DNA of 64,000 nucleotides. Origin: Bacillota bacterium. GTDB lineage: Bacteria > Bacillota > Clostridia > Lachnospirales > Lachnospiraceae. Numbering within the stretch: the first letter of the stretch is position 1; each line of letters opens with the position of its first letter. The stretch is taken from assembly GCA_023418475.1 (NCBI GenBank), contig JAEZZO010000070.1, positions 1 to 64,000 of the forward strand. The letters are read 5' to 3'. Positions 45,897-55,480 of this stretch are shown here, piece after piece. The position numbers were made by a program, and so were the translations under genes. The notes under the pieces are model-generated. The model was not told the origin of the DNA and did no database searches. It saw only the letters and a program-made list of their open reading frames with translations.

Positions 45897-46994
45897 ATGC
45901 CCAATATAAATGTACTGATAAAACCAGCTTCCGGATTGTGCAATATAAGGTGCAGGTATTGCTTTTATCATGACGAAGCACAAAACAGGGCAATAAAATC
46001 CTATGGTTTTATGTCCGAAGAGTGTTTGGAGCAAATCATCAAAAAGGCTATAGAATATTCGGATACGTCGTGTACGATCGCTTATCAGGGCGGTGAACCA
46101 ACCCTTCGGGGTCTTGATTTTTATCGGAAATCTATAGAATTTCAAAAGAAATATAATACCAGAAAATTGATAATTGAGAATGCAATTCAAACGAACGGGA
46201 TCGAACTGAATACGGAATGGGCAGTATTTCTGAAAGAAAATAAATTCCTTGTAGGAATATCGTTAGATGGAACATCTTTTACACATGATTCGTTTCGTGT
46301 GGATGCAAAAAATGAGGGTACATTTCAGAAAGTTATGGCAGCAATCTCCTTGTTGAATGAATATCAAGTGGATTATAACATACTGACAGTAGTTAATGCG
46401 CTTACGGCCAAAAAAGCATCACAAATCTATGAGTTATATCAGCAAAATGGCTTTGACTATTTACAGTTTATTCCTTGCTTAAATCCTTTGGGAAAGATTG
46501 AAGAGAGATTTAACTACTCTTTGACAGCAAAGGCTTATGGTCAATTTTTGAAAACTTTATTTGATCTATGGTATAACGATTTTTGCAAGGGAACTATCGT
46601 TCATATACAACAATTTGAAGGTTATATCAGAATGCTGCTTCGTATGTATCCGGAGGTATGCGGTATGAGCGGTTTATGCTCTTCTCAGCATGTAGTGGAG
46701 GCAGATGGAGAGGTATATCCCTGTGATTTCTATGTACTGGATGAATATAAGCTGGGTAATTTAAACCAGGTTTCCTTTGAAGAGATCAATAATAAAAGAA
46801 AAGAACTGCAGTTTATTGAGCGTTCGGCAACTGTGCATGAGGATTGCAATAAATGCAAATATTATGCTATCTGCAGAGGAGGCTGCCAAAGACACCGGGA
46901 TCCGAAGAATGTTTTTTGTGCGGCATATTATGATTTCTTTGAGTATTCATTACAGCGTCTGGAGAAAATTGCAGAATGGTATAGCAGGAGATAA
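45897..46994 (+). CDS. Anaerobic sulfatase-maturating enzyme (radical SAM, SPASM)
   Basis: 365 residues from ATG 45897; aaaggag lies 11 bases upstream. The radical SAM cluster motif is Cys15, Cys19, Cys22 (CNIRCRYC), followed by YQGGEPTLRG. The SPASM region supplies extra cysteines (CGMSGLC, YPCDFY, EDCNKCKYYAICRGGCQRH, and a last FCAAYY) for two auxiliary 4Fe-4S clusters. The family oxidises the active-site Cys of sulfatases to formylglycine without oxygen, so it should activate all six sulfatases here. This ties the locus to anaerobic life. Confidence 0.94.
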   Translation: MPNINVLIKPASGLCNIRCRYCFYHDEAQNRAIKSYGFMSEECLEQIIKKAIEYSDTSCTIAYQGGEPTLRGLDFYRKSIEFQKKYNTRKLIIENAIQTNGIELNTEWAVFLKENKFLVGISLDGTSFTHDSFRVDAKNEGTFQKVMAAISLLNEYQVDYNILTVVNALTAKKASQIYELYQQNGFDYLQFIPCLNPLGKIEERFNYSLTAKAYGQFLKTLFDLWYNDFCKGTIVHIQQFEGYIRMLLRMYPEVCGMSGLCSSQHVVEADGEVYPCDFYVLDEYKLGNLNQVSFEEINNKRKELQFIERSATVHEDCNKCKYYAICRGGCQRHRDPKNVFCAAYYDFFEYSLQRLEKIAEWYSRR

Positions 46995-47124
46995 GATATA
47001 AATTCGACGGAATTATAGAATGCAGGGTTTTAGAATAGTGAAATGTATAGAACAAAGACTCTCTTTACATTTGTTAAAATGAAAGGGAAAAAATACATTG
47101 GGAATAGAGAGGAAGGAATAAACA

Positions 47125-48531
47125 ATGAAAAAACAGATCTGGAATCCATACTTACCATTGGAGGAATATATTCCGGATGGAGAACCGCATGTATTTGGTA
47201 ATCGCTTATACCTGTATGGTTCTCATGATAAGGAAAATGGCAATGAATTCTGTGAACTGGATTATGTATGTTACTCGGCACCGGTGGAGGATTTATCGGA
47301 CTGGAAGTGTGAAGGTGTTATTTACAGAAAAGAACAGGATCCTTTCAATACGGATGGTAAATTGTATCTGTATGCACCGGATGTATGTCAGGGTACCGAC
47401 GGCAGGTACTATCTTTACTACTCCTTGAAATTCTCAAATTGCATTTCCGTGGCAGTCTGTGATACACCTGCAGGGCAGTATGAATATTACGGACGAGTTT
47501 CCTATGGAGACGGCAGTCTTTTAACAGAGAATATTCCCTATGATCCATCGGTTATTTATGTAGACGGGCATGTCTACTTATACTATGGGTTTGCACCTAC
47601 TACAATCAATATAGCCAGGTATCAGGGTGTAGATAAGCCGGGTGGAAGTGTGGTTGAACTGGAAAAGGATATGCTGACCGTGAAGGAAGGACCGCAGATT
47701 GTAATACCCAGCTCAGATTACGGGAAAGGTACATCCTTTGAGGGACATGAGTATTTTGAAGCTCCCTCTATTCGAAAAATCGGCTCCTTATACTATCTTG
47801 TGTATTCGGCGGTTAACTGCCATGAACTGTGTTATGCAGTCAGCCACGAGCCAATGTCCGGTTTTCAATACGGGGGCGTGATTATAAGCAATGGAGACAT
47901 CGGTTATCAGGGAAGGAAAAGTGAGGACAGGCTGTTTGCTATCGGTAATAATCATGGTGGACTGGTAGAGGTAAATGGACAATGGTATATTTTTTATCAT
48001 CGTCATACCCACCTTAATCAGTACAATCGACAAGGCTGTGCCGAGCTAATTCAAATTGAACCGGATGGAAGTATCGGACAGGTACCGATCACAACCAGCG
48101 GCTTATATGGCAAGCCTCTTCCCGGACGGGGGACATATCCGGCAGTAATCTGCTGTAATCTGACTAATGGAAGAATGCCAATTCTGCCTTCTTTGGCAAG
48201 ACCAGCTGTAAATATCGATTTTCCATACATTAACGGCAAAGATGGGGAATACTTTATCGCTAACATCAGAGAGGGTGCAGTCATAGGGTACAAATATTTT
48301 AATCTGAAGGAAACCAGAAAGATTACAATTGTGTACCGTGGAAAAGGAGAAGGAACGGTTTTGATCCAAAAGAGGCTCGAAGGAGAAGCAGCAGCGAAGT
48401 ACAGGGTGGAGAGCTCTGAGTGCTGGAAAAAGGCAGCCCAGGAAATCTGTTTTGACAAAGATGATAATACACTTTTTCTTCAATATGAAGGAAAAGGAGA
48501 AATTGAATTGCGAGAGCTTATTCTGGAATAG
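47125..48531 (+). CDS. GH43-like glycoside hydrolase
   Basis: 468 residues, no signal peptide. The N-terminal NPYLPLEEYIPDGEPHVFGN opens a five-bladed-propeller GH43-type domain. Candidate catalytic residues by motif: D18 (PDGEP, base), D140 (YDPSVIY, pKa modulator) and E212 (YFEAPSIRK, acid). The C-terminal 130 residues form a separate beta-rich region, perhaps a carbohydrate-binding module. The family includes arabinofuranosidases, xylosidases and galactosidases. ATG 47125 follows gagaggaaggaa. It would act on the desulfated sugar in the cytoplasm. Confidence 0.8.
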   Translation: MKKQIWNPYLPLEEYIPDGEPHVFGNRLYLYGSHDKENGNEFCELDYVCYSAPVEDLSDWKCEGVIYRKEQDPFNTDGKLYLYAPDVCQGTDGRYYLYYSLKFSNCISVAVCDTPAGQYEYYGRVSYGDGSLLTENIPYDPSVIYVDGHVYLYYGFAPTTINIARYQGVDKPGGSVVELEKDMLTVKEGPQIVIPSSDYGKGTSFEGHEYFEAPSIRKIGSLYYLVYSAVNCHELCYAVSHEPMSGFQYGGVIISNGDIGYQGRKSEDRLFAIGNNHGGLVEVNGQWYIFYHRHTHLNQYNRQGCAELIQIEPDGSIGQVPITTSGLYGKPLPGRGTYPAVICCNLTNGRMPILPSLARPAVNIDFPYINGKDGEYFIANIREGAVIGYKYFNLKETRKITIVYRGKGEGTVLIQKRLEGEAAAKYRVESSECWKKAAQEICFDKDDNTLFLQYEGKGEIELRELILE

Positions 48532-48548
48532 ATAGAATCATTCAAACA

Positions 48549-48582
48549 TTTAAGACTATGACTTTTGTCATAGTCTTTTCTA
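48549..48582 (+). terminator. Terminator after the GH43-like gene
   Basis: aagactatgac pairs with gtcatagtctt around a tttt loop, ending in a T-rich tract. Confidence 0.75.
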
Positions 48583-48887
48583 TCTTTTCACACTTAATGA
48601 AACGGCTCATAATTGTTATACTTAGACCATATCGTGAAAGATTAGCTTTCCAGTTTCATATACATAGCTTTACAGAGATGAAAATGGGAGCAGTGTGAAG
48701 AAAAAAAGCATCTTCACACTAAAAAGAACCCCGAAATGAGCACGGCGGTACTCATTCCAGGCTTCTTCCCCAGTTATTTAAGATGCCGCTTTGCGGAATC
48801 AGGATTGGAAGGATGAAGGAAAATCATCTTCGCACTTAAGATGCCGCTTTGCGGAATCAGGATTGGATGGATGAATAAAGATAAGGG
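48583..48887. other. Intergenic region with direct repeats before the efflux operon
   Basis: About 300 bases without a gene. It holds a hairpin-forming block (aatgagcac/gtactcatt) near 48735 and two copies of a 37-base direct repeat described separately. Confidence 0.5.
48781..48875. repeat. Two direct repeats of 37 bases, period 58
   Basis: Copies at 48781-48817 and 48839-48875 differ at a single base; each contains the small hairpin gccgctttgcgg. The sequence between them (catcttcgcactta) has a near-match at about 48709, so a third unit is partly present. Confidence 0.65.
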
Positions 48888-48902
48888 ATGGAGGATAAAA
48901 AA

Positions 48903-49676
48903 TTGAGCGGGACAATTCTTAAATTAGAAGGTCTAACAAAAAAATATGATAATAAGCCGGTGGTAGATCATATCAATCTGGAAATCAGGAAAGGGGAAAT
49001 CTTTGGTTTGCTGGGACCTAATGGTGCAGGCAAGAGTACAACCATGAATATGATTTGTTCTCTGGTAAAGCCTACTGCAGGGAAAATTGAACTGTTTGAT
49101 TATGACATGAAATATGACAGGAAGAAAGTGAAATCTAAATTAGGATATATTCCGCAGGAGCTTGCACTTCATGGGAATTTAAAAGCATGGGAGAATGTTG
49201 AATTATTTACCTCACTTTACGGGATTAAGGGAGAAGCTCTCAAAAAGGCAGTAACGGAATCATTGGAATTTGTAGGACTGGAGGATAAGAGAAACGGCTT
49301 CGCCAAGAATTTCTCGGGCGGCATGAAGAGAAGATTAAATATCGCCTGTGCGATTGGACATAAACCGGAGCTGTTGATTTTTGATGAGCCTACAGTGGGT
49401 ATTGATCCACAATCCAGAAACTTCATCCTTGAGAAAATACAATATGTTAATCGGCAGGGAGCAACGGTAATCTATACAAGCCACTATATGGAGGAAATCG
49501 AAGCGATCTGTACCAGAATAGCTATCATGGACAACGGTAAGATCATTGCAATTGGTACTAAGGAGGAACTGGTAGAAATGGTTACATCAGATAAGACTTC
49601 CGATATGACATTGGAGCAGGTCTTTTTGACCCTTACCGGTAAGAAGCTTAGAGATTATGCAGAAGGGGTGATGTAA
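48903..49676 (+). CDS. ABC-2-type efflux transporter ATPase
   Basis: 257 residues from TTG 48903, which has ggagg eight bases upstream. The in-frame ATG at 48888 overlaps that site and would add five residues. Walker A GPNGAGKST, signature FSGGMKRRLNIA, Walker B LLIFDEPTVGID, then H-loop TSHYMEE. It belongs to the drug/polysaccharide/lantibiotic-type exporters. It acts with the two membrane proteins that follow at 2-base spacing. Confidence 0.92.
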   Translation: MSGTILKLEGLTKKYDNKPVVDHINLEIRKGEIFGLLGPNGAGKSTTMNMICSLVKPTAGKIELFDYDMKYDRKKVKSKLGYIPQELALHGNLKAWENVELFTSLYGIKGEALKKAVTESLEFVGLEDKRNGFAKNFSGGMKRRLNIACAIGHKPELLIFDEPTVGIDPQSRNFILEKIQYVNRQGATVIYTSHYMEEIEAICTRIAIMDNGKIIAIGTKEELVEMVTSDKTSDMTLEQVFLTLTGKKLRDYAEGVM

Positions 49677-49677
49677 G

Positions 49678-50790
49678 ATGCCATTTGTATTAATTAAAAA
49701 TAATCTGAAGCTCATGCTTCGAGGTAAATGGATTCTGTTTATGATGATCATTCTGCCATTAGTTACAATTGCTTTGCTTTCCAACGCCTTTCAGGAGATG
49801 ATGAATACCGATTATACAGTATCAGAATTTACAGTAGGATACCGGATCAGAGAGGATAATAGTTATAGGAAGCTGATACCTGCATTAAAAAAGGTCTGCA
49901 AGACGCAGAAAATCTTATTGCAGGAATATCCGGAAGGTGATATTTCGCAGCTGCTGAAAAATAAGACAGTGGCAGCATTTGTAGAAATAAAGGACAGCAA
50001 ATCCTATCAGATTTTCCAGTCGAGTGATTATAAGACAGAGGCGGCTATTACAGAAAGCATCTTTTCAAGCTTCTTCTATCAGACGAATAAGGCTGTAACG
50101 GCAGCTACTTACACGTCAGAACAAGGAAAAGCGGATTTATCTTCCGTAAGGGATACAAAAGTACGTCATGAGGTATTGCCAACTGATCCTGTTCCGTCCT
50201 CTACCGATTATTATGGTATTATTTATATTGTATATTTTGCATCGTGCGGTATGGTATCCTTAGTAGCGGTAATATCGAGTGAAAGAAAAAGTGCAATATT
50301 ATCCAGAATGAAGGTTTCTCATCTCTCCAAATTTAGCTTTTATCTAGGGAAATTCCTGCCATGTACCCTGGCAATCTTTATTGAGATAGGTACGGCCTGG
50401 ATGATATCTATTCCGTTATTTGGTATTCACTGGGGCAATATTGGACTATCTGCTATTATCATATTTCTTGTTTCGATGGCTTCCAGTGCCTTCGGAATTT
50501 TATTGTTCCAGTTATTTAGCAATGTTGCCGTAAGTATTGTTTGCGGGTTTGTGATTACCTGGATCTTGGGATTTTTCGGTGGTTCCTTTCAGACCTATAT
50601 GTATGCGGGACTGCCGCAAACGTTGGTCGATCTGTGCCCCATTTATTATATCAACAGGACTCTCGTAGAGTTTTCCACGATGGGGCATAGTGACTATACG
50701 GGTCTGTGTATTGGAATATTGATTGGAGAGATAGTACTTCTCAGTACGGCAGGAGCGCTGTTAACTTATCGGAAATTGGAGGAGCAGTAG
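49678..50790 (+). CDS. ABC-2-type transporter permease 1
   Basis: 370 residues: one N-terminal helix (about 17-38), a large extracytoplasmic domain, then five or six C-terminal helices with SERKSAILSRMKVSHLSKFSF preceding them, typical of ABC2_membrane_3 proteins. It lies one base after the ATPase stop with ggggtgat as ribosome binding site. The substrate of the pump is not identifiable. Confidence 0.85.
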   Translation: MPFVLIKNNLKLMLRGKWILFMMIILPLVTIALLSNAFQEMMNTDYTVSEFTVGYRIREDNSYRKLIPALKKVCKTQKILLQEYPEGDISQLLKNKTVAAFVEIKDSKSYQIFQSSDYKTEAAITESIFSSFFYQTNKAVTAATYTSEQGKADLSSVRDTKVRHEVLPTDPVPSSTDYYGIIYIVYFASCGMVSLVAVISSERKSAILSRMKVSHLSKFSFYLGKFLPCTLAIFIEIGTAWMISIPLFGIHWGNIGLSAIIIFLVSMASSAFGILLFQLFSNVAVSIVCGFVITWILGFFGGSFQTYMYAGLPQTLVDLCPIYYINRTLVEFSTMGHSDYTGLCIGILIGEIVLLSTAGALLTYRKLEEQ

Positions 50791-50791
50791 G

Positions 50792-52045
50792 ATGAATGGT
50801 TTCAATACAATCATAAAAATGAATTTGAAATTGCTTCTTAGAAATAAAGGATACTTAGCTTTTTTATTTATCTTGCCGGTAATATCTGTAATTATGCTGA
50901 ATATAAAAAATCTTAACAGTGCGGATTCCGGAGAGAATATTTATGCTATTCAGGAACTGAAAACAGAGAATAAAGTGGTGATCAATACAGCCAGCTATAA
51001 AATGAATGTAAAGGTTTATGACAGCAGTCATTCTGCATTATCTGAATATCTATTGAAAGAGCTAGCTAAAACAGGATCATTTCGTATTTACCGTATCAAG
51101 GAAAAACCAATGAAGCTTACCGAGGCCAGAGATAAGGCATTGGATGCAGCGAATCAAAATGTAATTGGTGCGGTGATGTATATACCTGATAACTTTGGGG
51201 CAGAAATTCTTGCCGGGAAGGACAGTAATATCGTCGTATTTGAAGCGACAGACGATGGGCGGATTGGATTGCTGAAAGATAATATAAATACTTTTCTGAA
51301 AAGTATTTACCATTATGCTGCGCTTGCTGATTATAATCAAGCATCACTGAATTCTCTTCTGGAAACCTCTGTCAAAAATGAAATGACAAAAGAAATTGTA
51401 GGTATTGAGGTAGGAGACAAATTGAGTTTGAATTCAGATCAGCTTTCCAGCAGTTCCAGCATCGGTTATTCTCTATCCTTCTTAATCATCGCGTTTCTAT
51501 TTTGTGGTGTGTTTATAGCGGCAACCGTAGTAACAGAACGGCAGAACCGCGTTTATAACCGTTTTATACTTTCCAAGTCGTCTTTACTAAATTACGGATT
51601 TGCAAAAATCATAATGGTATTATTAAACGTAGTAATGCAGACAGGAATTATTGCGGTTTGCATTAAATTACTTGTAAAAACTGATTTTGGAATTTCTTTT
51701 TCCAGTTTCCTGTTTTTTGTTTTCTGCCTTGGGCTCGTTTTTAACCTGCTAAGTGTTGTGATCGGTGTTTTAACGAATAATGTGCTTACAGCCAATTACA
51801 TTGTTTTCTTGATCTGGTGTTTATCCAGCTTATTGGCCGGATTATATTTTCCGCTCGACGGTGCTTCGAAATGGTGGGGAAAAGCTTCCATGCTGATGCC
51901 GCAGAGATGGGTGATAAAAGCTGCCGAAATGCTGATGGCCGGAAAAAGCGGAGTCTACAGTATGTTTATTCTGGTTATGATAAATTATTTGGTGATTATC
52001 ATGTGCGTTGGTCTGATTGGAATTAAAATAAGAAGAAAAGAGTGA
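50792..52045 (+). CDS. ABC-2-type transporter permease 2
   Basis: 417 residues with the same design as the previous protein: N-terminal helix, about 180 residues outside the membrane, then a bundle of six helices with TERQNRVYNRFILSKSSLLNY before it. ATG 50792 follows ttggaggagcag. The two permeases are paralogs and would form the heterodimeric channel. Confidence 0.85.
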   Translation: MNGFNTIIKMNLKLLLRNKGYLAFLFILPVISVIMLNIKNLNSADSGENIYAIQELKTENKVVINTASYKMNVKVYDSSHSALSEYLLKELAKTGSFRIYRIKEKPMKLTEARDKALDAANQNVIGAVMYIPDNFGAEILAGKDSNIVVFEATDDGRIGLLKDNINTFLKSIYHYAALADYNQASLNSLLETSVKNEMTKEIVGIEVGDKLSLNSDQLSSSSSIGYSLSFLIIAFLFCGVFIAATVVTERQNRVYNRFILSKSSLLNYGFAKIIMVLLNVVMQTGIIAVCIKLLVKTDFGISFSSFLFFVFCLGLVFNLLSVVIGVLTNNVLTANYIVFLIWCLSSLLAGLYFPLDGASKWWGKASMLMPQRWVIKAAEMLMAGKSGVYSMFILVMINYLVIIMCVGLIGIKIRRKE

Positions 52046-52122
52046 GTTGCACGAAGAAAAAATAATTGTTAAAATAGAAGTAAGCAAAACAGTGGTATGA
52101 AAGCAAGGAGATATGAAAGACT

Positions 52123-52265
52123 ATTCACTTTTTGAATAGGTCATAAAAAAGTCATCAAAAAGTGAAAGGCACGGGTATAAGTTTGTAAGAAAATTACTAT
52201 CAAACTATTTAGGAAAGCCAATTCACATTTTAATAGGTCATAAAAAGTGAATAGGCACGGGTATA
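52123..52265. repeat. Direct repeat upstream of the histidine kinase remnant
   Basis: Copies at about 52123-52179 and 52221-52265 share attcac, aataggtcataaaaa, agtgaa and aggcacgggtata, with an extra 13 bases in copy 1. The gap 52046-52309 holds no gene. The pair could be tandem binding sites for the response regulator downstream. Confidence 0.55.
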
Positions 52266-52309
52266 TAAACGAGAGTCAAATAAAAGGTATGGGAAAGGCA
52301 TTCAGTTAA

Positions 52310-53515
52310 ATGAGTGATAATGCAAAACGCTACTATTTTCCAGTAATCAAATTACTTTGTATGATTATGCTGATTGCATATTATATCAGCAGCAGTGAGA
52401 AATCACTTCAGGTGATCAGCCTGGAGTGGTTTCTTCTTGCTGTAACACTTACAGTGCTGCTATGCTATGAACTGATGAATGTCGATTATACTGACACTTT
52501 GGAAAATATAGCAGGGATAAAAGATTTTAGAAGCTGGATGGCTAATCGAAACATTCGATATAAGCTTTTCTTTCTAAGCATTGAAATTATATTGACGCTG
52601 GTACTGCTTATTTTCTTCGGTGATAGCAATAATGGATTAATACTTCTGCCCTTTATCGTACTGGATACTGTAATATGCTTACATTTGCCCTTTACAGTAG
52701 GGCTGCTCGCCTTACTCGGGGTATTCTTAAAGCCAGATCACTTTTTCTTATATATGGGTTATTGCTTTTTTGTACTGATTTTTTATTACCAGAACTTTAT
52801 GATTGTGGAGAAGTATAGAAGATATCTGAAGGCCTTTGAACAGGAAGAACATAAATTGAAGGACTCTATTGAGATAAAAGACACGGTATATAAGGAAGAA
52901 CTGGAGAAAAGCAGCCTTGCCTTTGAAAATAAAATGCTGGAGGAAAAAGCCAGATTATCGCAGGCTTTGCACGACAAATTGGGACATAGTATCAACGGTT
53001 CCATTTATCAATTAGAGGCATGCAAGGTACTGTTGAAGAAAGAACCGGATGAAAGTGCCAGAATGATGCAGGGAGTGATAGACAATCTGCGGTCCAGTAT
53101 GGACGAAATACGAAGTATTCTCCGGAGGGAAAAACCGGATAAGAAGCGCATGGCACATCTGCAGTTACTTCAACTTTGTGCAGATTGTAAAGAGAAATAC
53201 GGCATTACAGCAGAAGAATAAATAGAGGGTGAGAACAAAGAAATTCCAGAGACTGTCTGGGAGGTTATATTGGATAATTCGGTAGAGGCTGTTACAAATG
53301 CCCTGAAATATGCGCAGTGTACGCAGATTTTGGTTGTGATTATCCTCCTGCATAAGGTGGTCCGGTGCAGCATAGAAGATAATGGTGCAGGTTGTGAAGT
53401 CTTCAAGGAGGGAATGGGAATTCAGGGGATGAAGAACCGGATCAGAAAGGTTAACGGCTTTATTGACATTCACAGTGAAAATGGGTTTCATATTAATATG
53501 ATTATTCCGTTGTAG
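52310..53515 (+). pseudogene. NarX-type histidine kinase gene split by an in-frame stop
   Basis: The frame from ATG 52310 encodes several N-terminal membrane helices, a coiled coil (about 180-220) and the dimerisation/phospho-acceptor block QALHDKLGHSINGSIYQ. It reaches TAA at 53219-53221 just as the ATPase domain should begin. The same frame continues without interruption as IEGENKEIPETVWEVILDNS, then EAVTNALKYA (N box), IEDNGAGCEV (G1) and GMGIQGMKNR (G2) to a stop at 53515. One nonsense codon thus separates the two halves. Without the ATPase domain the first part cannot autophosphorylate. It is probably a recent pseudogene, unless translation resumes at TTG 53270 or the stop is read through. 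Confidence 0.8.
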
Positions 53516-53564
53516 GAGAAAGAGGAAGAACATATTGGCAAATTATGCAGATTGGAGCATTGGA

Positions 53565-54200
53565 ATGGATAAAATTAAGGTGATTATTGCAGATGACAGT
53601 GATTTCGTCAGAGACGGTATGCGGATTATACTAAGTGTAGACGAAGAATTCCAGGTGCTGGGCTGTGCGAAGAATGGACGAGAAGCCCTTGAGCTGGCGA
53701 TGAAGGAAAAAGCAGATGTGATACTGATGGATATTCAGATGCCCGAAATGGATGGAATTGAAGCTACCGGAGAAATTGCCAAAAGAAGACTGGGGAAGGT
53801 ATTAATTCTCACAACCTTTGACGAGGATGAACTGGTGGAGAAGGCCATTAAAAACGGAGCAGACGGTTATCTGATCAAAAACCATACTCCTGATCAGCTG
53901 AAGCAGATGATTAAGTCCATCCATCAGGGAGTGAATATTTTAGATGGTAAGGTTTTTTCCAAATTTACAGACTCCGGTATAAAGGCGGCTGCCGGTTTTG
54001 ACAGTACAGTCTTTACTGCAAGGGAGCTTGATATTATCACTTCCATTGCAGAAGGCTTATCCAACAAGGAGATTGCACAAAAGCTCTTTATCAGTGAGGG
54101 TACTGTCAAAAACCATATCAGCACGATATTGGAAAAGGGCGGATTGTCCCACAGAACGCAGGTGGCTGTCTATTATTTAACTGGAAGGAAAGGGAAATAA
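53565..54200 (+). CDS. NarL/LuxR-type response regulator
   Basis: 211 residues from ATG 53565 with ggag seven bases upstream; TTG 53535 is an alternative. Receiver domain with DD at 10-11 and phospho-acceptor Asp56 in LMDIQMP, then Lys in KNGADGYLIKNHTP. The C-terminal LuxR domain has FTARELDIITSIAEGLSNKE and ISEGTVKNHISTILEK. It is the partner of the broken kinase upstream and probably controls the ABC-2 operon. With the kinase lost it may be unphosphorylated or cross-regulated. Confidence 0.92.
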   Translation: MDKIKVIIADDSDFVRDGMRIILSVDEEFQVLGCAKNGREALELAMKEKADVILMDIQMPEMDGIEATGEIAKRRLGKVLILTTFDEDELVEKAIKNGADGYLIKNHTPDQLKQMIKSIHQGVNILDGKVFSKFTDSGIKAAAGFDSTVFTARELDIITSIAEGLSNKEIAQKLFISEGTVKNHISTILEKGGLSHRTQVAVYYLTGRKGK

Positions 54201-54286
54201 TGTAGTGGTTCAGCGTTCTAAAGTAATAGTGATTAAATACACAGCAGAGGAATTTGCCTGGGGTCTGAAATGTTACTATACAATTG

Positions 54287-55480
54287 TTAATTTGACATAG
54301 AAGTATTAATTTCATTGACCGCCTGTTCCAATTGCTCCAACGCTTTTTGAAGGGTTGCTCTTGGGCAGGCGATATTGATTCTCTCAAAGCCTTCACCGTC
54401 CTTGCCAAAAATAAATCCCGGATCCAGCCAGAGCTTCGCTTTCTTTACAATCAGGTCTTCCAGCTCCTTGGAGGATAAAGCAAGGGCAGAGAAATCCAAC
54501 CAGATCAGATAGGTGCCCTGAGGCTCGATCAGTTTTACCAGTGGCAGCTTTTCCTTTAAAAATGCTCTAACATAGTTAAGATTATCGTATAAATAAGCTC
54601 TTAATTCATTCAGCCACTCCTCACCGTACTGATATGCTGCTTTGCAGGCAGCAAGTCCTAAGGTATTTAACTGACTATAGCCACTTTTAGCAATTTCATT
54701 CTTAAATTTCTTTCGAAGCAGCTCATTTTTAATAAATATATTAGAGACCTGCAGCCCGGCTAAGTTAAAGGTTTTGCTAGGTGCGGTACAGACAATGGTA
54801 TTTTCGGCAAAATCTTCTCGAATGGCTGCAAATACGGTATGGCTGTAACCTGGATAGATAAAATCACAATGAATTTCATCGGAGGCTATGATGACGTTGT
54901 GTTTTAAACAGATTTCGCCTAATTTTATAAGCTCTTCCTTACTCCATACTCTACCCACAGGATTATGCGGGCTGCATAGAATGAAAAGCTTAACATTTTC
55001 AGAAATTATCTTTTGTTCAAAATCCTTAAAGTCAATAGAATAGGTACCATCCTGATATACGAGAGAATTGACAACAACTCTTCGGTTATTTTTCTGAATA
55101 ATATCCTGAAACGGATAATAGACCGGCTGCTGTATTAATACGCCGTCCCCTTCCTTTGTGAAGGCTCTGACTGCCATTGCAAGCGCATATACTACACCGG
55201 GGGTTTTCACGAGCCAGGCATCCTTCGTATCCCAATTGAAATTCCGGTAAAACCAGCTATGAAGAATCTCAAAATAGTCTTTTTTTATTTCACTATATCC
55301 AAAGATACCATGGGATACTACGTTCGTAATAGCATCAAGGACTTCTTTGGGAGCCTGAAAGTCCATATCGGCAACCCATAACGGGAGAAGATCCGCAGGC
55401 ATTCCACGTTCTGCTGCAAAATCATATTTCAGGGAATTGGTATTGCATCTATCAATCAGAAGATCAAAATCGTAATTCAT
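54287..55480 (-). CDS. PatB/MalY-type PLP-dependent C-S lyase (cystathionine beta-lyase)
   Basis: 397 residues on the minus strand; atgaggtaaata lies before the ATG at 55480. It opens with the family block LPLWVADMDFQAPKEV. It then has HNPVGRVWSKEEL and SDEIHCDFIYPGY, and the PLP lysine in APSKTFNLAGLQ. The C-terminal part has GTYLIWLDFSAL and FERINIACPRATL. Family members release thiols, ammonia and pyruvate from cystathionine or cysteine conjugates; some also act as regulators. Next to the cystathionine-synthase-type gene it fits sulfur amino-acid interconversion. It is convergent with the response regulator gene. Confidence 0.92.
   Translation of the reverse strand: MNYDFDLLIDRCNTNSLKYDFAAERGMPADLLPLWVADMDFQAPKEVLDAITNVVSHGIFGYSEIKKDYFEILHSWFYRNFNWDTKDAWLVKTPGVVYALAMAVRAFTKEGDGVLIQQPVYYPFQDIIQKNNRRVVVNSLVYQDGTYSIDFKDFEQKIISENVKLFILCSPHNPVGRVWSKEELIKLGEICLKHNVIIASDEIHCDFIYPGYSHTVFAAIREDFAENTIVCTAPSKTFNLAGLQVSNIFIKNELLRKKFKNEIAKSGYSQLNTLGLAACKAAYQYGEEWLNELRAYLYDNLNYVRAFLKEKLPLVKLIEPQGTYLIWLDFSALALSSKELEDLIVKKAKLWLDPGFIFGKDGEGFERINIACPRATLQKALEQLEQAVNEINTSMSN

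Noticed and set aside
48051..48483. Two overlapping minus-strand frames of about 130 residues
   Set aside because: Both are antisense to the GH43-like gene and have no start signals.
48781..48875. CRISPR array
   Set aside because: Only two full units, a long repeat and no cas genes; the spacer between them resembles a nearby sequence.
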